NCBI RefSeq assembly: GCF_009569385.1
Contig: NZ_WBOF01000001.1
Coordinates: 1,932,001 to 1,996,000 of the forward strand
DNA: 64,000 nt
From: Streptomyces kaniharaensis
Lineage (GTDB): Bacteria; Actinomycetota; Actinomycetes; Streptomycetales; Streptomycetaceae
Direction: 5' to 3'
Shown here: piece after piece, positions 31,715-41,085 of the stretch
How positions within the stretch are numbered: the first letter of the stretch is position 1
How the letters are laid out: the number at the start of each line of letters is the position of its first letter
Program-made: the position numbers and the translations under genes
The notes under the pieces: generated by a model
Seen by the model: only the letters and a program-made list of their open reading frames with translations
Databases searched by the model: none
Told to the model about the DNA's origin: nothing

Positions 31715-33010
31715 TCAGCCGCCGAGCGCGACGGCCACGGTGTGGATGAGCAGGCCGGCCATGGCGCCGACCACGGTGCCGTTGATCCGGATGAACTGCA
31801 GGTCACGGCCGACGTTGGCCTCGATCTTGCGGGAGGCGTCGTCGGCGTCCCAGCCCGCCACCGTCTCGGAGATCAGCGAGGTGATCTCGGCGCGGTAGGT
31901 CTCCACCAGGTACTGGGCGGCGTCCTGGAGCCAGCCGTCCACCTTGGCCTGGAGCTTGGGATCGGTGGCCAGGCGTGCGCCGAAGCTCCTCACGCCCTCG
32001 CGGATGCGCCGGCGCAGCTCGCTGTCCTCGTCCTCGGCCGCGTTCAGCACCAGGGTGCGCACGGCCGCCCAGGTGGAGGCGATCAGGTCCTGCACCTCGG
32101 GCCGGGCCAGCAGCTCCACCTTGGCCCGCTCGACGCGCGCGATGGTCTCCGGGTCGGTCTGCAGCTCGGTCGCGAAGTCGGCGAGGAAGTTGTCGATCGC
32201 GCCGCGAGCCGGGTGGTCGGGGTCGTCCCGGATGTCGGTGACGAACCGCATCAGCTCCTTGTAGACCCGCTCGCCGACCTGGTGGTCGATGAACTTGGGC
32301 GTCCAGCCGGGAGTCTTCTGGGAGACCCGCTGGACGACCTCCTCGTGGTTGGCGGTCAGCCAGCCGTGCGCCCGGACCGCGACCAGGTCGACCACGCCGT
32401 GGTGGCCGCCGTCCGCGACCACCTTGCCCAGCATCCGCCCCATCGGCTCGGCCACCGAGGTGGCCGCGGCCCGCCTGGTCACCGCCTCCCCGACGACCGC
32501 CTGCACGTCGTCGTCCCGGAGCACCGCGAGCACCCCGCGCAGCGCCGCCGAGGCCTCCTTGGTGACCCGCTCGGCACTGCCCGGCGCGGCCAGCCACTCC
32601 CCCAGCCGGCGGGCGATGCCGAGCGCGGCGAGCCGGCCGCGGACCACGTGGCCGGAGAGGAAGTTCTCCCCGACGAACTCGCCCAGCGTGCGCCCGAAGG
32701 CGTCCTTCTTGGTCGGGATGATCGCGGTGTGCGGGATCGGCAGGCCGAACGGGCGGCGGAACAGCGCCGTCACCGCGAACCAGTCGGCCAGCGCGCCGAC
32801 CATGCCCGCCTCGGCTGCGGCCGCCACGTACCCGGCCCAGGCGCCCGCACCCGCCGCCTTGGCCCAGGTGGCGAGGGCGAAGACCAGGGTCGCGAAGGCC
32901 AGCAGGCCGGTCGCGATGGTCTTCATCCGGCGGACGCCGCGTCTCTTCTGCTCGTCGGCCGCGGTGAACCGGACCCCGGGGCCGGTCCCGCTGAAGGCTT
33001 CGTCACTCAC
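31715..33010 (-). CDS. DUF445 family membrane protein
   Basis: A 431-residue protein. Two N-terminal hydrophobic segments (about 25-75, containing A-A-E-A-G-M-V-G-A-L-A-D-W-F-A-V) and one at the very C-terminus flank a long helical, charged central region with many amphipathic heptads. The A-D-W-F-A-V-T-A-L-F sequence is the DUF445 hallmark. The function is unknown; YheB-like relatives are membrane-associated. The GTG at 33010 (V-S-D-E-A-F) is preferred over longer low-complexity extensions. Confidence 0.85.
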   Translation of the reverse strand: MSDEAFSGTGPGVRFTAADEQKRRGVRRMKTIATGLLAFATLVFALATWAKAAGAGAWAGYVAAAAEAGMVGALADWFAVTALFRRPFGLPIPHTAIIPTKKDAFGRTLGEFVGENFLSGHVVRGRLAALGIARRLGEWLAAPGSAERVTKEASAALRGVLAVLRDDDVQAVVGEAVTRRAAATSVAEPMGRMLGKVVADGGHHGVVDLVAVRAHGWLTANHEEVVQRVSQKTPGWTPKFIDHQVGERVYKELMRFVTDIRDDPDHPARGAIDNFLADFATELQTDPETIARVERAKVELLARPEVQDLIASTWAAVRTLVLNAAEDEDSELRRRIREGVRSFGARLATDPKLQAKVDGWLQDAAQYLVETYRAEITSLISETVAGWDADDASRKIEANVGRDLQFIRINGTVVGAMAGLLIHTVAVALGG

Positions 33011-33220
33011 CCCGCCAGTCTGCCCGCTGCCCGGCGCGAGCGGACGGCGTGCCCCGCAATCACGCGCCCTGCGGACTCCGGCTCGCACGCCCCGCGCTCC
33101 CGGCGATCGCGCGCGGGACCAACGCCTCCCTACGCCCCGCCCGGCTCCCGGTGCAGCTATCGCACCTCTGCGTGGTCCGCCTCTGGACGCCGCCGGGCGA
33201 TGCAGCGTCAACTCGACCAC

Positions 33221-33251
33221 CCGCCGGGGAGCCACACGTGCTCCCCGGCGG
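33221..33251 (-). terminator. Terminator of the three-gene ABC operon
   Basis: A 12-bp perfect stem (33221-33232 with 33240-33251) and seven-base loop, 37 bp beyond the ATPase stop codon on the minus strand. Confidence 0.75.
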
Positions 33252-33287
33252 ACGACGACAGCGGGACGAACGCCACGGCGCGCATGC

Positions 33288-34247
33288 TCAGCCGATCGCG
33301 ACCTCCGTGTACATCCGGGCGATCACGTCCTCGATCGCCGGCTCGCGCACCGACAGGTCCACCAGCGGGTACCGCGCGGCCACCGCCGCCACGATCGGCG
33401 CGGCGCTCTCCTGCGCCGGGAAGGCCAGCCACTGCCTCGGCCCCTCGACCTTCACCACCCGGGCGCCGGGCACCACGATGGCCGCCCGTGACTCGGCGAG
33501 GTCGACGACCAGCGTCCGCTCGCTCTCGCCCGCCTCGTGCAGGCCGTCCAGCCCGCCGTCGTACACGACCCGGCCGTGGTCGATCACCATCACCCGGCCG
33601 CACAGCTGCTCGATGTCGGTCAGGTCGTGCGTGGTGAGCAGCACGGTGGTGCCGCGCTCGCGGTTCACCGCGCGCAGGAACTCGCGCACCCGGCCCTTGC
33701 TGACGACGTCCAGGCCGATGGTCGGCTCGTCCAGGTACAGCACCTGCGGGTCGTGCAGCAGCGCCGCCGCGAGGTCGCCGCGCATCCGCTGGCCGAGCGA
33801 GAGCTGCCGGACGGGCGTGTCCAACAACCCGTCGAGGTCGAGCAGCTCGACGCATCGGTCGAGGTTCTCGCGATATCGCCGGTCGGGGATGCGGTAGATC
33901 CGGCGGGCGAGTTCGAAGGAGTCGCGCAGCGGGAGGTCCCACCAGAGGGTGGTGCGCTGGCCGAAGACCACGCCGATCCGGCGGGCCAGCGCGACGCGTT
34001 CGCGGGCCGGGTCCACTCCGGCGACCCGCAGCCGGCCGCCGCTGGGGACGAGGATGCCGGTGAGCATCTTGATGGTGGTCGACTTGCCGGCGCCGTTCGG
34101 GCCGATGTAGCCGACGCACTCGCCGGCCTCGACGGTGAAGCTGAGCCCGTCCACCGCGCGCACCTCGCGCTTCTCCCGGCTGAACCGCCCGGTGCGGGCG
34201 CGGACGGTGAAGGTGCGGCGGACGTCTTCGAGTTCGATCAGTGCCAT
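33288..34247 (-). CDS. ABC transporter ATP-binding protein (ABC-2 exporter)
   Basis: A 319-residue ATPase. An N-terminal segment with R-F-S-R-E-K-R-E-V-R-A-V-D-G precedes Walker A (G-P-N-G-A-G-K-S-T-T). The signature is L-S-L-G-Q-R-M-R-G-D-L, Walker B is L-Y-L-D-E-P-T-I-G-L-D, and the switch is L-L-T-T-H-D. The long N-terminal insertion and LSLGQ signature fit the ABC-2_6-associated group of exporters. It is last in an operon after two permeases, 27 bp downstream. Confidence 0.92.
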   Translation of the reverse strand: MALIELEDVRRTFTVRARTGRFSREKREVRAVDGLSFTVEAGECVGYIGPNGAGKSTTIKMLTGILVPSGGRLRVAGVDPARERVALARRIGVVFGQRTTLWWDLPLRDSFELARRIYRIPDRRYRENLDRCVELLDLDGLLDTPVRQLSLGQRMRGDLAAALLHDPQVLYLDEPTIGLDVVSKGRVREFLRAVNRERGTTVLLTTHDLTDIEQLCGRVMVIDHGRVVYDGGLDGLHEAGESERTLVVDLAESRAAIVVPGARVVKVEGPRQWLAFPAQESAAPIVAAVAARYPLVDLSVREPAIEDVIARMYTEVAIG

Positions 34248-34274
34248 GGGAAGTGCTTTCTGTGGGAGGTGATT

Positions 34275-35102
34275 TCAGCTGCCGGTGCCCCGGTACGCCC
34301 GGAGACCGGTGCGCCAGGCGAGCCCGGCGGCGGCCGCGCAGAGCGCGGCGGCGAGCGGGGAGGCGTACTGGAAGGCGGTGGGCAGGCCGAGCGGGTCGGG
34401 ACGGCCGAGGACGTGCAGCGCGGGCAGCCAGTTGACGAAGGCCAGCGGGACGCCGAAGACCACGCCGGCGACCAGTTCCTTGGCGAAGATCGTCGGCGGG
34501 TAGTGCAGCAGGGTGGCGCCGCCGTAGGTGACGGAGTTCTGGATCTCCTTGGCCTCGCCCCACCAGAACTGGACGGTCGCGGTGCCGATCCAGATCGCGC
34601 CGAAGATGACGCAGCCGCAGAGCAGCAGGGCGGGCACCAGCAGCACCCGGTCCCACGTCCACGTCACGTCCAGGGCGGCCAGCGACCAGACCAGCACGAC
34701 CAGGGCCTGGATCGGGCGACCGAGCCGGCGCAGCGAGAAGCGTTCGGCGCACAGCTGGGAGAGGGCCGGCGCGGGCCGGATCAGCATGGTGTCCAGCGTC
34801 CCGTTGACGATCCGCGCGCCGAGGCCGTCGATCGAGCCGACCAGCAGGTTGGCGATGCCGAGGGCGAAGGTCGCGGTGGCGTAGAGGAAGGCCAGCTCGG
34901 GCAGGGTCCAGCCGCCGAGCCGGTCGGTGTGCTGGAACATCAGCACCAGCACGACGAAGTCCAGCGACTGCGTGACCAGGCTCGCGCCGAGGGTCAGCGC
35001 GAACGAGGCCCGGTAGGCCATCGTCGAGCGCATCCACATCGCGGCGCACAGCCGCCAGGACCGGACCGCCCAGCGGGTCCGGGCGATCAGGGGCTCAGCC
35101 AC
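34275..35102 (-). CDS. ABC-2 family permease, second of two
   Basis: A 275-residue protein with six hydrophobic segments. The stretch G-S-I-D-G-L-G-A-R-I-V-N-G-T-L-D-T-M-L-I-R-P is the conserved loop of the ABC2_membrane_6 family, found in export systems with two different permeases. Its GTG start overlaps the preceding permease gene by 8 bp. Confidence 0.88.
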   Translation of the reverse strand: MAEPLIARTRWAVRSWRLCAAMWMRSTMAYRASFALTLGASLVTQSLDFVVLVLMFQHTDRLGGWTLPELAFLYATATFALGIANLLVGSIDGLGARIVNGTLDTMLIRPAPALSQLCAERFSLRRLGRPIQALVVLVWSLAALDVTWTWDRVLLVPALLLCGCVIFGAIWIGTATVQFWWGEAKEIQNSVTYGGATLLHYPPTIFAKELVAGVVFGVPLAFVNWLPALHVLGRPDPLGLPTAFQYASPLAAALCAAAAGLAWRTGLRAYRGTGS

Positions 35103-35907
35103 CCTGGACCACCACCCTGCGGGTCGCCAGCAGTTGGGCGGCCCGGCCGGCGCCGAGCAGCGCGACGGCCCAGGCGAGCTGGAAGCCGAGCGCCCCGAGC
35201 AGTCCGGCGCCGGTCCGGCGCTCCAGGAAGACGTCCGTCGGCACCTGCACCAGCGCGGCCCAGGGCAGCACCGGCGCGACGTCGCCGAGCAGGCCGGGGA
35301 AGAGCCCGATCGGCAGCAGCATCCCGGAGAAGAACATCGAGACCACGAGCATCACCGACCGCACCCCCTCCGAGTCGTGCAGCCAGAAGCCGGTGATCGA
35401 GACGAGGAAGCGCAGCCCGAAGCTGACGACGACCGCGAGCAGTACCGAGAGCAAAAAGAAGGCCCAGGTCAGCGGTTGTTCCGGCATCCGGGTGCGGAAC
35501 ACCAGCGCGCCGACCAGCAGCGGCACGGTGCCGCGGACCAGCAGCTGGAAGGCGGCCCGGCCGAGGTCGGTGGCCAGCCACCAGCCCTGGAAGTCGACCG
35601 GGCGGTAGAGGTCGACGGCGATGTCCCCGCTGCGGAAGCGGTCCTGGAGGTCGTCCTGGAAGCCGCCGCCCCACACGGCGACGGTGACCAGCAGCGCCTG
35701 GCTGACCCAGATGTAGGTGACGGCCTGGCTCTGGTCGTAGCCGCCGAGGTTCGGGCGGGCCTGCCAGAGGGCGAGGAAGGAGGAGGCCAGGATGATGCCG
35801 AAGACGGTGTTGGTGAAGGCGCCGGCCAGGGTGGCGGCGCGGTAGGTGGAGTAGCGGCGGAAGGCGCCGCGCGCGACGGCGGCGTAAAGCCCGGGCGCAT
35901 TCGGCAT
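35095..35907 (-). CDS. ABC-2 family permease, first of two
   Basis: A 270-residue permease paralogous in layout to the next gene. It carries the loop F-R-S-G-D-I-A-V-D-L-Y-R-P-V, the family signature in which the sequence G-D/T-L-D ends in R-P. Six hydrophobic segments are visible. The ATG at 35907 has AAGGAG five bases upstream, embedded in an inverted repeat. It begins the operon and is divergent from the penicillin-binding protein gene. The transported compound is unknown. Confidence 0.88.
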   Translation of the reverse strand: MPNAPGLYAAVARGAFRRYSTYRAATLAGAFTNTVFGIILASSFLALWQARPNLGGYDQSQAVTYIWVSQALLVTVAVWGGGFQDDLQDRFRSGDIAVDLYRPVDFQGWWLATDLGRAAFQLLVRGTVPLLVGALVFRTRMPEQPLTWAFFLLSVLLAVVVSFGLRFLVSITGFWLHDSEGVRSVMLVVSMFFSGMLLPIGLFPGLLGDVAPVLPWAALVQVPTDVFLERRTGAGLLGALGFQLAWAVALLGAGRAAQLLATRRVVVQGG

Positions 35908-35927
35908 ATTGTCTCCTTATCGACAAT
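35908..35927 (-). promoter_or_regulatory. Inverted repeat around the ABC operon ribosome site
   Basis: ATTGTC (35908-35913) and GACAAT (35922-35927) form a perfect six-base inverted repeat with an eight-base spacer that contains the Shine-Dalgarno (AAGGAG on the minus strand, 35913-35918). It could be a repressor operator or a small hairpin affecting translation. Confidence 0.4.
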
Positions 35928-36150
35928 TGCGGGCAGACGGGTGCCCGCTGGCATCCGCGCACGCCGCAGTAGCTCCGACCGGCCGAACCCGGGGGTGCCG
36001 GGCCGGACGGGCGGAGCTGCAAGAACTGGGTGCGCTATGTGGTTTGCACCTTTCACCGTACCGCCGGCCCCCGGCAGCCGCACCCGGTTTTCCCCGGCCC
36101 ACACCACCCAACCGACCCTGAGCGCCGGTCAAATAGCACATAATCTCGCC

Positions 36151-38484
36151 ATGACCGTGAGCACCCGACGCCAGGCCAAACGGGCCGCCCGCCGCGAGGC
36201 CCGCCGCGCCCTCCCGCTCTGGCGCCGGCTCCTGCCCACCTGGCGGGTCACCCTCGGCACCCTCACCGCGCTGCTGCTGCTCGCCGTCGGCGCCTTCGCC
36301 GTGCTCTACGTCATCGTCCCGGTGCCCGACCCCAACGCCCACGCCGTCGCCCAGAACAACATCTACCTCTACTCCGACGGCACCACCGAGATCGCCCATA
36401 CCGGCGCCGTCAACCGCACCGACGTCACCATCGACCAGATCCCCCTCGACACCCAGCACGCCGTCGTCTCCGCCGAGGACCGCACCTTCTACCGCAACCG
36501 CGGCATCGACCTGAAGGGCATGGTCCGGGCCGGCTGGAACACCCTCATCGGCAAGGGCATGCAGGGCGGCTCCACCATCACCCAGCAGTACGTCAAGAAC
36601 TACTACCTGACCCAGGACCAGACCATCTCCCGCAAGGGCCGCGAACTCTTCATCGCCCTCAAGGTCGACCAGCAGCGGGACAAGAAGGAGATCCTGGCCG
36701 GCTACCTCAACAGCAGCTACTTCGGCCGCGGCGCCTACGGCATCCAGAGCGCCGCCCACGCCTACTACGGCGTCGACGTCTCCGGGCTCACCGTCGCCCA
36801 GGGCGCCTACCTCGCCGCGCTGCTCCAGGCCCCCAGCGCCTACGACGTCAAGACCGCGAAGCCCGCCAACCGCGAGAAGGCCATCGCGCGCTGGAACTAC
36901 GCCCTCGACGGCATGGTCCAACTCGGCTTCCTCAAGGCCGCCGACCGCGCCGCCACCACCTTCCCCGAGCCCATCGACCCCCAGCCCGCCACCGGCCTCG
37001 CCGGCCAGGCCGGCTACCTCGTCGGCGTCGCCGACGACTACCTCACCTCCACCGGCATCATCGACGCCCCCACCCTCAAAGCCGGCGGCTGGCGCATCAC
37101 CACCACCTTCGACAAGCCCAGGCAGGACGCCTTCACCAAGGCCGTCCAGCAGGAACTCACCGGCGAACTCGACCCCAAGGCCCGCCCCACCACCGACACC
37201 GACGTCCGCGTCGCCGGCGCCTCCGTCGAACCCGCCACCGGCCGCGTCGTCGCCGTCTACGGCGGCGCCGACTACGCCAAGCAGCCCTACAACGACGCCC
37301 TGCGCCAGGACAACCAGATCGGATCCACCTTCAAGCCCATCGACCTCGCCGCCGGCCTCATCGCCCAACACACCCTCGACGGCCGCCCGATCACCCCCGA
37401 GACCCGCTACGACGGCACCAGTGAACGCCCCGTCACCGGCGGCCCCACCCCGTACGCGCCGCCCAACGAGGACAACGTCGACTACGGCAACATCACCCTG
37501 CGCTACGCCATGGTGAAGTCCGTCAACTCGGTGTACGCGCAGGAGGGCGTGGACGCCGGACTCGCCCGCGTCCGCGAGACCGCCGTCAAGCTCGGCATCC
37601 CCGACAACGTGCCCGGCATGGACCCGGCCAACACCTCGATGACCCTCGGCACCGCCACCCCCAGCGCCCTCGACCTGGCCGGCGCCTACGCCGCCATCGC
37701 CAACCACGGCCAGGCGCACACCCCCTGGTCCGTCCTCAAGCTCGAACGCGCCAACGCCGGCTCCGGCTCGATCGACGTCCCCAAGATGCCCGAGCACACC
37801 CCCACCGACGCCCTCGACCGGACCACCGCCGACACCGTCACCGACGTCCTGCGCGACGTCGTCAGCCCGCGCGGCACCGGCGCCGCCGCCCTCGACCTCG
37901 GCCGGCCCGCCGCCGGCAAGACCGGCACCACCGACTCCAACCTCTCCGCCTGGTTCGCCGGCTTCACCCCCGAACTCACCACCACCGTCGGCCTGTTCCG
38001 CGAGAACCCGAAGACCCACGCCAAGGAGCCGCTGGCCGGCACCGCCGGCCTCACCCGGATCAACGGCGGCACCTTCCCCACCAGGATCTGGACCGCCTAC
38101 ATGACCGACGCCCTCGACGGCACCGCGGTCCAGCAGTTCGACCTGCAGACCGGCCGCGGCAACGGCAGCCAGTACACCTGGCCGACCGGCAGCGCCTCCG
38201 CCTCCGCCACCCCCAGCGCGACCCCCGGCCCCACGGCCGGCAGCGCGCCGCCGAGCAGCGCCCCCGCACCCACCGGCCCCGCCCCGGCCAAGCCCACCGC
38301 CACCGGCGAGCCCACCCCCGCCCCGGTCGTCCCCAGCCCGCAGGCGCCGCTCCCGACCCCCACCCAGGACCAGCCGACCGCCACCGCCCGGCCCACCCCG
38401 ACGCGCCCGCCCAAGCCGACCACCCAGCCCACCGCCACCGCACCGCCCGTCAGCGGCACGGCGACTCCGCCCGCGGTGCCGTGA
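36151..38484 (+). CDS. Bifunctional penicillin-binding protein (class A)
   Basis: A 777-residue peptidoglycan synthase, anchored by one segment (about 33-57). The glycosyltransferase 51 domain has E109-D-R-T-F-Y-R-N (Asn where a His is usual) and G-G-S-T-I-T-Q-Q (139-146). The transpeptidase domain has the serine motif S392-T-F-K395, S457-V-N459 and K590-T-G. The last 110 residues are a P/T/A-rich tail of the kind seen on streptomycete surface PBPs. It is divergent from the ABC operon; no clear ribosome site precedes the ATG. Confidence 0.95.
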   Translation: MTVSTRRQAKRAARREARRALPLWRRLLPTWRVTLGTLTALLLLAVGAFAVLYVIVPVPDPNAHAVAQNNIYLYSDGTTEIAHTGAVNRTDVTIDQIPLDTQHAVVSAEDRTFYRNRGIDLKGMVRAGWNTLIGKGMQGGSTITQQYVKNYYLTQDQTISRKGRELFIALKVDQQRDKKEILAGYLNSSYFGRGAYGIQSAAHAYYGVDVSGLTVAQGAYLAALLQAPSAYDVKTAKPANREKAIARWNYALDGMVQLGFLKAADRAATTFPEPIDPQPATGLAGQAGYLVGVADDYLTSTGIIDAPTLKAGGWRITTTFDKPRQDAFTKAVQQELTGELDPKARPTTDTDVRVAGASVEPATGRVVAVYGGADYAKQPYNDALRQDNQIGSTFKPIDLAAGLIAQHTLDGRPITPETRYDGTSERPVTGGPTPYAPPNEDNVDYGNITLRYAMVKSVNSVYAQEGVDAGLARVRETAVKLGIPDNVPGMDPANTSMTLGTATPSALDLAGAYAAIANHGQAHTPWSVLKLERANAGSGSIDVPKMPEHTPTDALDRTTADTVTDVLRDVVSPRGTGAAALDLGRPAAGKTGTTDSNLSAWFAGFTPELTTTVGLFRENPKTHAKEPLAGTAGLTRINGGTFPTRIWTAYMTDALDGTAVQQFDLQTGRGNGSQYTWPTGSASASATPSATPGPTAGSAPPSSAPAPTGPAPAKPTATGEPTPAPVVPSPQAPLPTPTQDQPTATARPTPTRPPKPTTQPTATAPPVSGTATPPAVP

Positions 38485-38548
38485 CGCCGGCAGCCCGGTG
38501 ACCGGGGGCCGGGAGCCGAGGGGCCGGGAGCCGGGACCGCCCGCCGGG

Positions 38549-39727
38549 CTACTTCGCGACCAACTCCCGCTCCAGCGGCGTCCGGAACCGCGGCGTCACC
38601 CGCACCTCACCCAGCCAGCCCGCCAACCGCGCCGCCTCCCCCGCGATCGCGGCCTCGGCCTCCGCCCCGACACCGGCGAACAGCCGCCACACCACCTCAC
38701 CGTCGGAGCGTTGCGCCCAGCCGCCCACCACCCGGCCGCACCACCACACCGTCGGCCCCGCATTGCCCGCCCGGTCGAACAGCGCCGGGACGTCCTCCGG
38801 CCGCAGGTACCAGTCCCGCCCGCGCCAGCCCATCACCGTCGGATCCAGCGCCGGCAGCAGCGCCGCCCACGGCTCCGGCTCGCCCACCGGCTCCGCGTCC
38901 CCCGGCAGCACCAGCGCGGCCGCCCCGCCCGTGAGCTCCACGCCGTCCGCGCCGACGTCCGCCAGCGCCTTGCGGGTGTCCCCCAGCGTCCAGCCCGTCC
39001 ACCACTTCACGTCCTCGACGGTGGCCGGCCCGTACGACGCCAGCCAGCGCCGCACCACCTCCGCCTTAGCCTCCCGCACCGGCACGTCCGGCCACTGCGG
39101 CACCGGCGCCCACGGGTAGCTGCTGCTCAGCCACGACCCGCGCGGACGCCCCCGCCGCACGTGCCCGTCCGCGGCCAGCAGCCGCAGCAGCCGGCTGCCG
39201 ACGCTCTGCTTGTTCTCGTACGGCTTGCCCGCCGACATCACCATCTGCTCGCGCAACTCCGGGACGTCGTCGCCGAGTTCCTTCGTCGTCGCCTCGCCTC
39301 GCCGCTCCAGCGCGGCCAGCACCGCGCGCTCGGCCGCCGCCAGCCGCTGCTCGTCCCAGCCCTCGGCGAGATCCCGCAGGTGCTTCAGCAGCGTCGCCCG
39401 CTCCTTCGCGGCGATCGCCCGCGCCGTCGACGAACTCACGTACGGCGCGAACTCCTCCGTCACCGCGAACATCGTCCGCCGCATCGCCAGCAGCTTCACC
39501 AGCGAGACGTCCTCGTACAGCGCCCGCTCCACCGCGGCCGCCGACGGCTCCGCCAGCCGCGCGCACGCCGACAGGTACACCGTCGCGGCGTCCGTCGCAT
39601 GCAGCCCGACCACCGCGTCGGCCGCCTCCTCCACCCGCGCCACACGCCCGGACGGCACCAACAGGTGCCGCCGCCCCACCCGGGCCCGCCGCTCCTCGTC
39701 CCCGATCACCGGCACACGCCTGCTCAT
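38549..39727 (-). CDS. Winged-helix DNA-binding protein (HTH_42 / AlkZ-like)
   Basis: A 392-residue soluble protein of the HTH_42 superfamily, which includes the DNA glycosylase AlkZ that repairs azinomycin crosslinks. Recognisable are V-V-G-L-H-A-T-D-A-A-T-V-Y-L-S near residue 40, R-R-T-M-F-A-V, three winged-helix-like segments and L-L-P-A-L-D-P-T-V-M-G-W. The position of the catalytic Q-x-Q or Q-x-D pair reads H-A-T, so glycosylase activity by the classical mechanism is doubtful. No biosynthetic cluster is adjacent. Confidence 0.8.
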   Translation of the reverse strand: MSRRVPVIGDEERRARVGRRHLLVPSGRVARVEEAADAVVGLHATDAATVYLSACARLAEPSAAAVERALYEDVSLVKLLAMRRTMFAVTEEFAPYVSSSTARAIAAKERATLLKHLRDLAEGWDEQRLAAAERAVLAALERRGEATTKELGDDVPELREQMVMSAGKPYENKQSVGSRLLRLLAADGHVRRGRPRGSWLSSSYPWAPVPQWPDVPVREAKAEVVRRWLASYGPATVEDVKWWTGWTLGDTRKALADVGADGVELTGGAAALVLPGDAEPVGEPEPWAALLPALDPTVMGWRGRDWYLRPEDVPALFDRAGNAGPTVWWCGRVVGGWAQRSDGEVVWRLFAGVGAEAEAAIAGEAARLAGWLGEVRVTPRFRTPLERELVAK

Positions 39728-39798
39728 GCCCGGACCCTAACGCCCGCCACCGACAGGCGGGTGCTCTGCCAGGGCACCGGGGGCGACGGTCAGCCGCC

Positions 39799-40113
39799 TC
39801 AGCGGACCGGTAGGAACTCGTCCACGACCGTCCAGCCCGGGCCGAGCTCCCGGCGCAGCGCGTCCAGGGCGGCCCGGGCCCGGGTGTTGAAGCGGTCCTT
39901 CTCGTCCTGCGACCAGGGGGACGGGTCCGGCGGGTAGTCCCAGTCGATCGAGGACTGGAACCACGCGGACAGCTCGTCCAGCTCGGCCGCGAGCGCCGCG
40001 CTGACCGGCAGGCGCCCCGGCTCGGTCGGGTAGCCGTACGGGCTGTCCATGTCGAACGGCCACAGCGCCGTACCGACGACGCCCGGCTCAAAGAAGTACC
40101 GCAGCGGCTCCAC
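39799..40113 (-). CDS. Small acidic protein of unknown function
   Basis: A 104-residue cytoplasmic protein rich in Trp, Pro and acidic residues (W-P-F-D-M-D-S-P-Y-G-Y, W-D-Y-P-P-D-P-S-P-W, G-P-G-W-T-V-V-D-E). No domain recognised. Its GTG start comes two bases after the stop of the GroES-like gene, implying coupled translation. Confidence 0.7.
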   Translation of the reverse strand: MEPLRYFFEPGVVGTALWPFDMDSPYGYPTEPGRLPVSAALAAELDELSAWFQSSIDWDYPPDPSPWSQDEKDRFNTRARAALDALRRELGPGWTVVDEFLPVR

Positions 40114-40115
40114 GG

Positions 40116-40502
40116 TCAGAGGTAAAGCCCCGTCGAACCCTCGGTGTCGCCGAAGCGGGTCGCGGCGACGGCGTGCAGGTCGCGCTCGCGCAGCAGCACG
40201 TAGGTCGCGCCGCGGACCTCGACCTCCAGCTTGTCCTCCGGGTCGTACAGCACGCGGTCGCCCGGCTCCACCGCGCGCACGCTCTGGCCCACCGCGACGG
40301 CCTCGGCCCAGGCGCAGCGCTTCGACAGCTCCGCGGTGGCCGGAATGATGATCCCGCCCGTCGAGTGGCGCTCGCCCTCACCGGCGTCGATCTTCACCAG
40401 GACGCGGTCGTGCAGCATCCTGATCGGCAGCTTCTCGCCGAGACGGTCGTGCCGGGGCGCATCGGGGATCGGCTGTGCGGTCGGTTCGTCGTTCGTACTC
40501 AC
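40116..40502 (-). CDS. GroES-like co-chaperonin family protein
   Basis: A 128-residue Cpn10-fold protein. It retains I-R-M-L-H-D-R-V-L-V-K, a mobile-loop region with S-T-G-G-I-I-I-P and G-D-R-V-L-Y-D-P-E-D. The N-terminal 25 residues are extra and the loop is shorter than in GroES proper. No groEL lies nearby, so this is a second, stand-alone paralogue whose partner is unclear. The GTG start gives V-S-T-N-D-E-P. Confidence 0.88.
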   Translation of the reverse strand: MSTNDEPTAQPIPDAPRHDRLGEKLPIRMLHDRVLVKIDAGEGERHSTGGIIIPATAELSKRCAWAEAVAVGQSVRAVEPGDRVLYDPEDKLEVEVRGATYVLLRERDLHAVAATRFGDTEGSTGLYL

Positions 40503-40600
40503 GGTCCCGAAGGTACCGCTCCGGGGCGCGGAGTGTGACGCTGGCCCGGCACGCGGAGGGCCGGGCGCGCACCGCGCCCGGCCCCGGTGGTCGTACCCGC

Positions 40601-40957
40601 TCAGCCCTTGCGCCGCTTGCGGGCGGAGGCGATCAGCAGCACCACGCCGACACCGACCAGCGCAGCCGGGACGATCCGCTCCGCGCGCGGCTGCCCCTTC
40701 TCGTCCACGAACTGCGCCCGCAGCTTCTCCACCGCGCCGTTGGCGGCCACGTACGCCTTGCCGGCCTTCTCCTCGACGGCGGCGACGGCCTTGGCCTTGA
40801 CCTGGGCGCTGATGGTGGTCGGGTGCACGCGCATGGCCAGCTCGTCCAGGGTCTCCGCCAGCTGGGTGCGGGTCCGGACGATGTCCGCCTCGATCTGGGC
40901 GGTCGTCCGCGCCGACATGTCCTTGCTCGCCTCGCCCACTCGGGCCACCCCATTCAC
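40601..40957 (-). CDS. DUF3618 family membrane-associated protein
   Basis: A 118-residue protein: an N-terminal helical domain with I-E-A-D-I-V-R-T-R-T-Q-L-A-E-T-L-D-E-L (the DUF3618 signature), an alanine-rich coiled segment, and one C-terminal transmembrane helix followed by K-R-R-K-G. The function is unknown. An internal ATG at 40918 is an alternative start giving 105 residues; neither has a strong ribosome site. Confidence 0.8.
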   Translation of the reverse strand: MNGVARVGEASKDMSARTTAQIEADIVRTRTQLAETLDELAMRVHPTTISAQVKAKAVAAVEEKAGKAYVAANGAVEKLRAQFVDEKGQPRAERIVPAALVGVGVVLLIASARKRRKG

Positions 40958-41085
40958 TTCACTGATGCTGTCCTGTGCGACTGACCCAGTCTGTCAGCTG
41001 CCTGGCACGGCCGCGCGGCCCCACCCACCAACGGAGGTAAGTTTGCCGTGGTACGACCCCGCCCCAGCAACAGGAGAGTCCGACC

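Noticed and set aside
35917..38019. A 700-residue minus-strand open frame opposite the penicillin-binding protein
   Set aside because: Gly/Val/Asp-rich shadow of the PBP coding strand; no motifs, no ribosome site.
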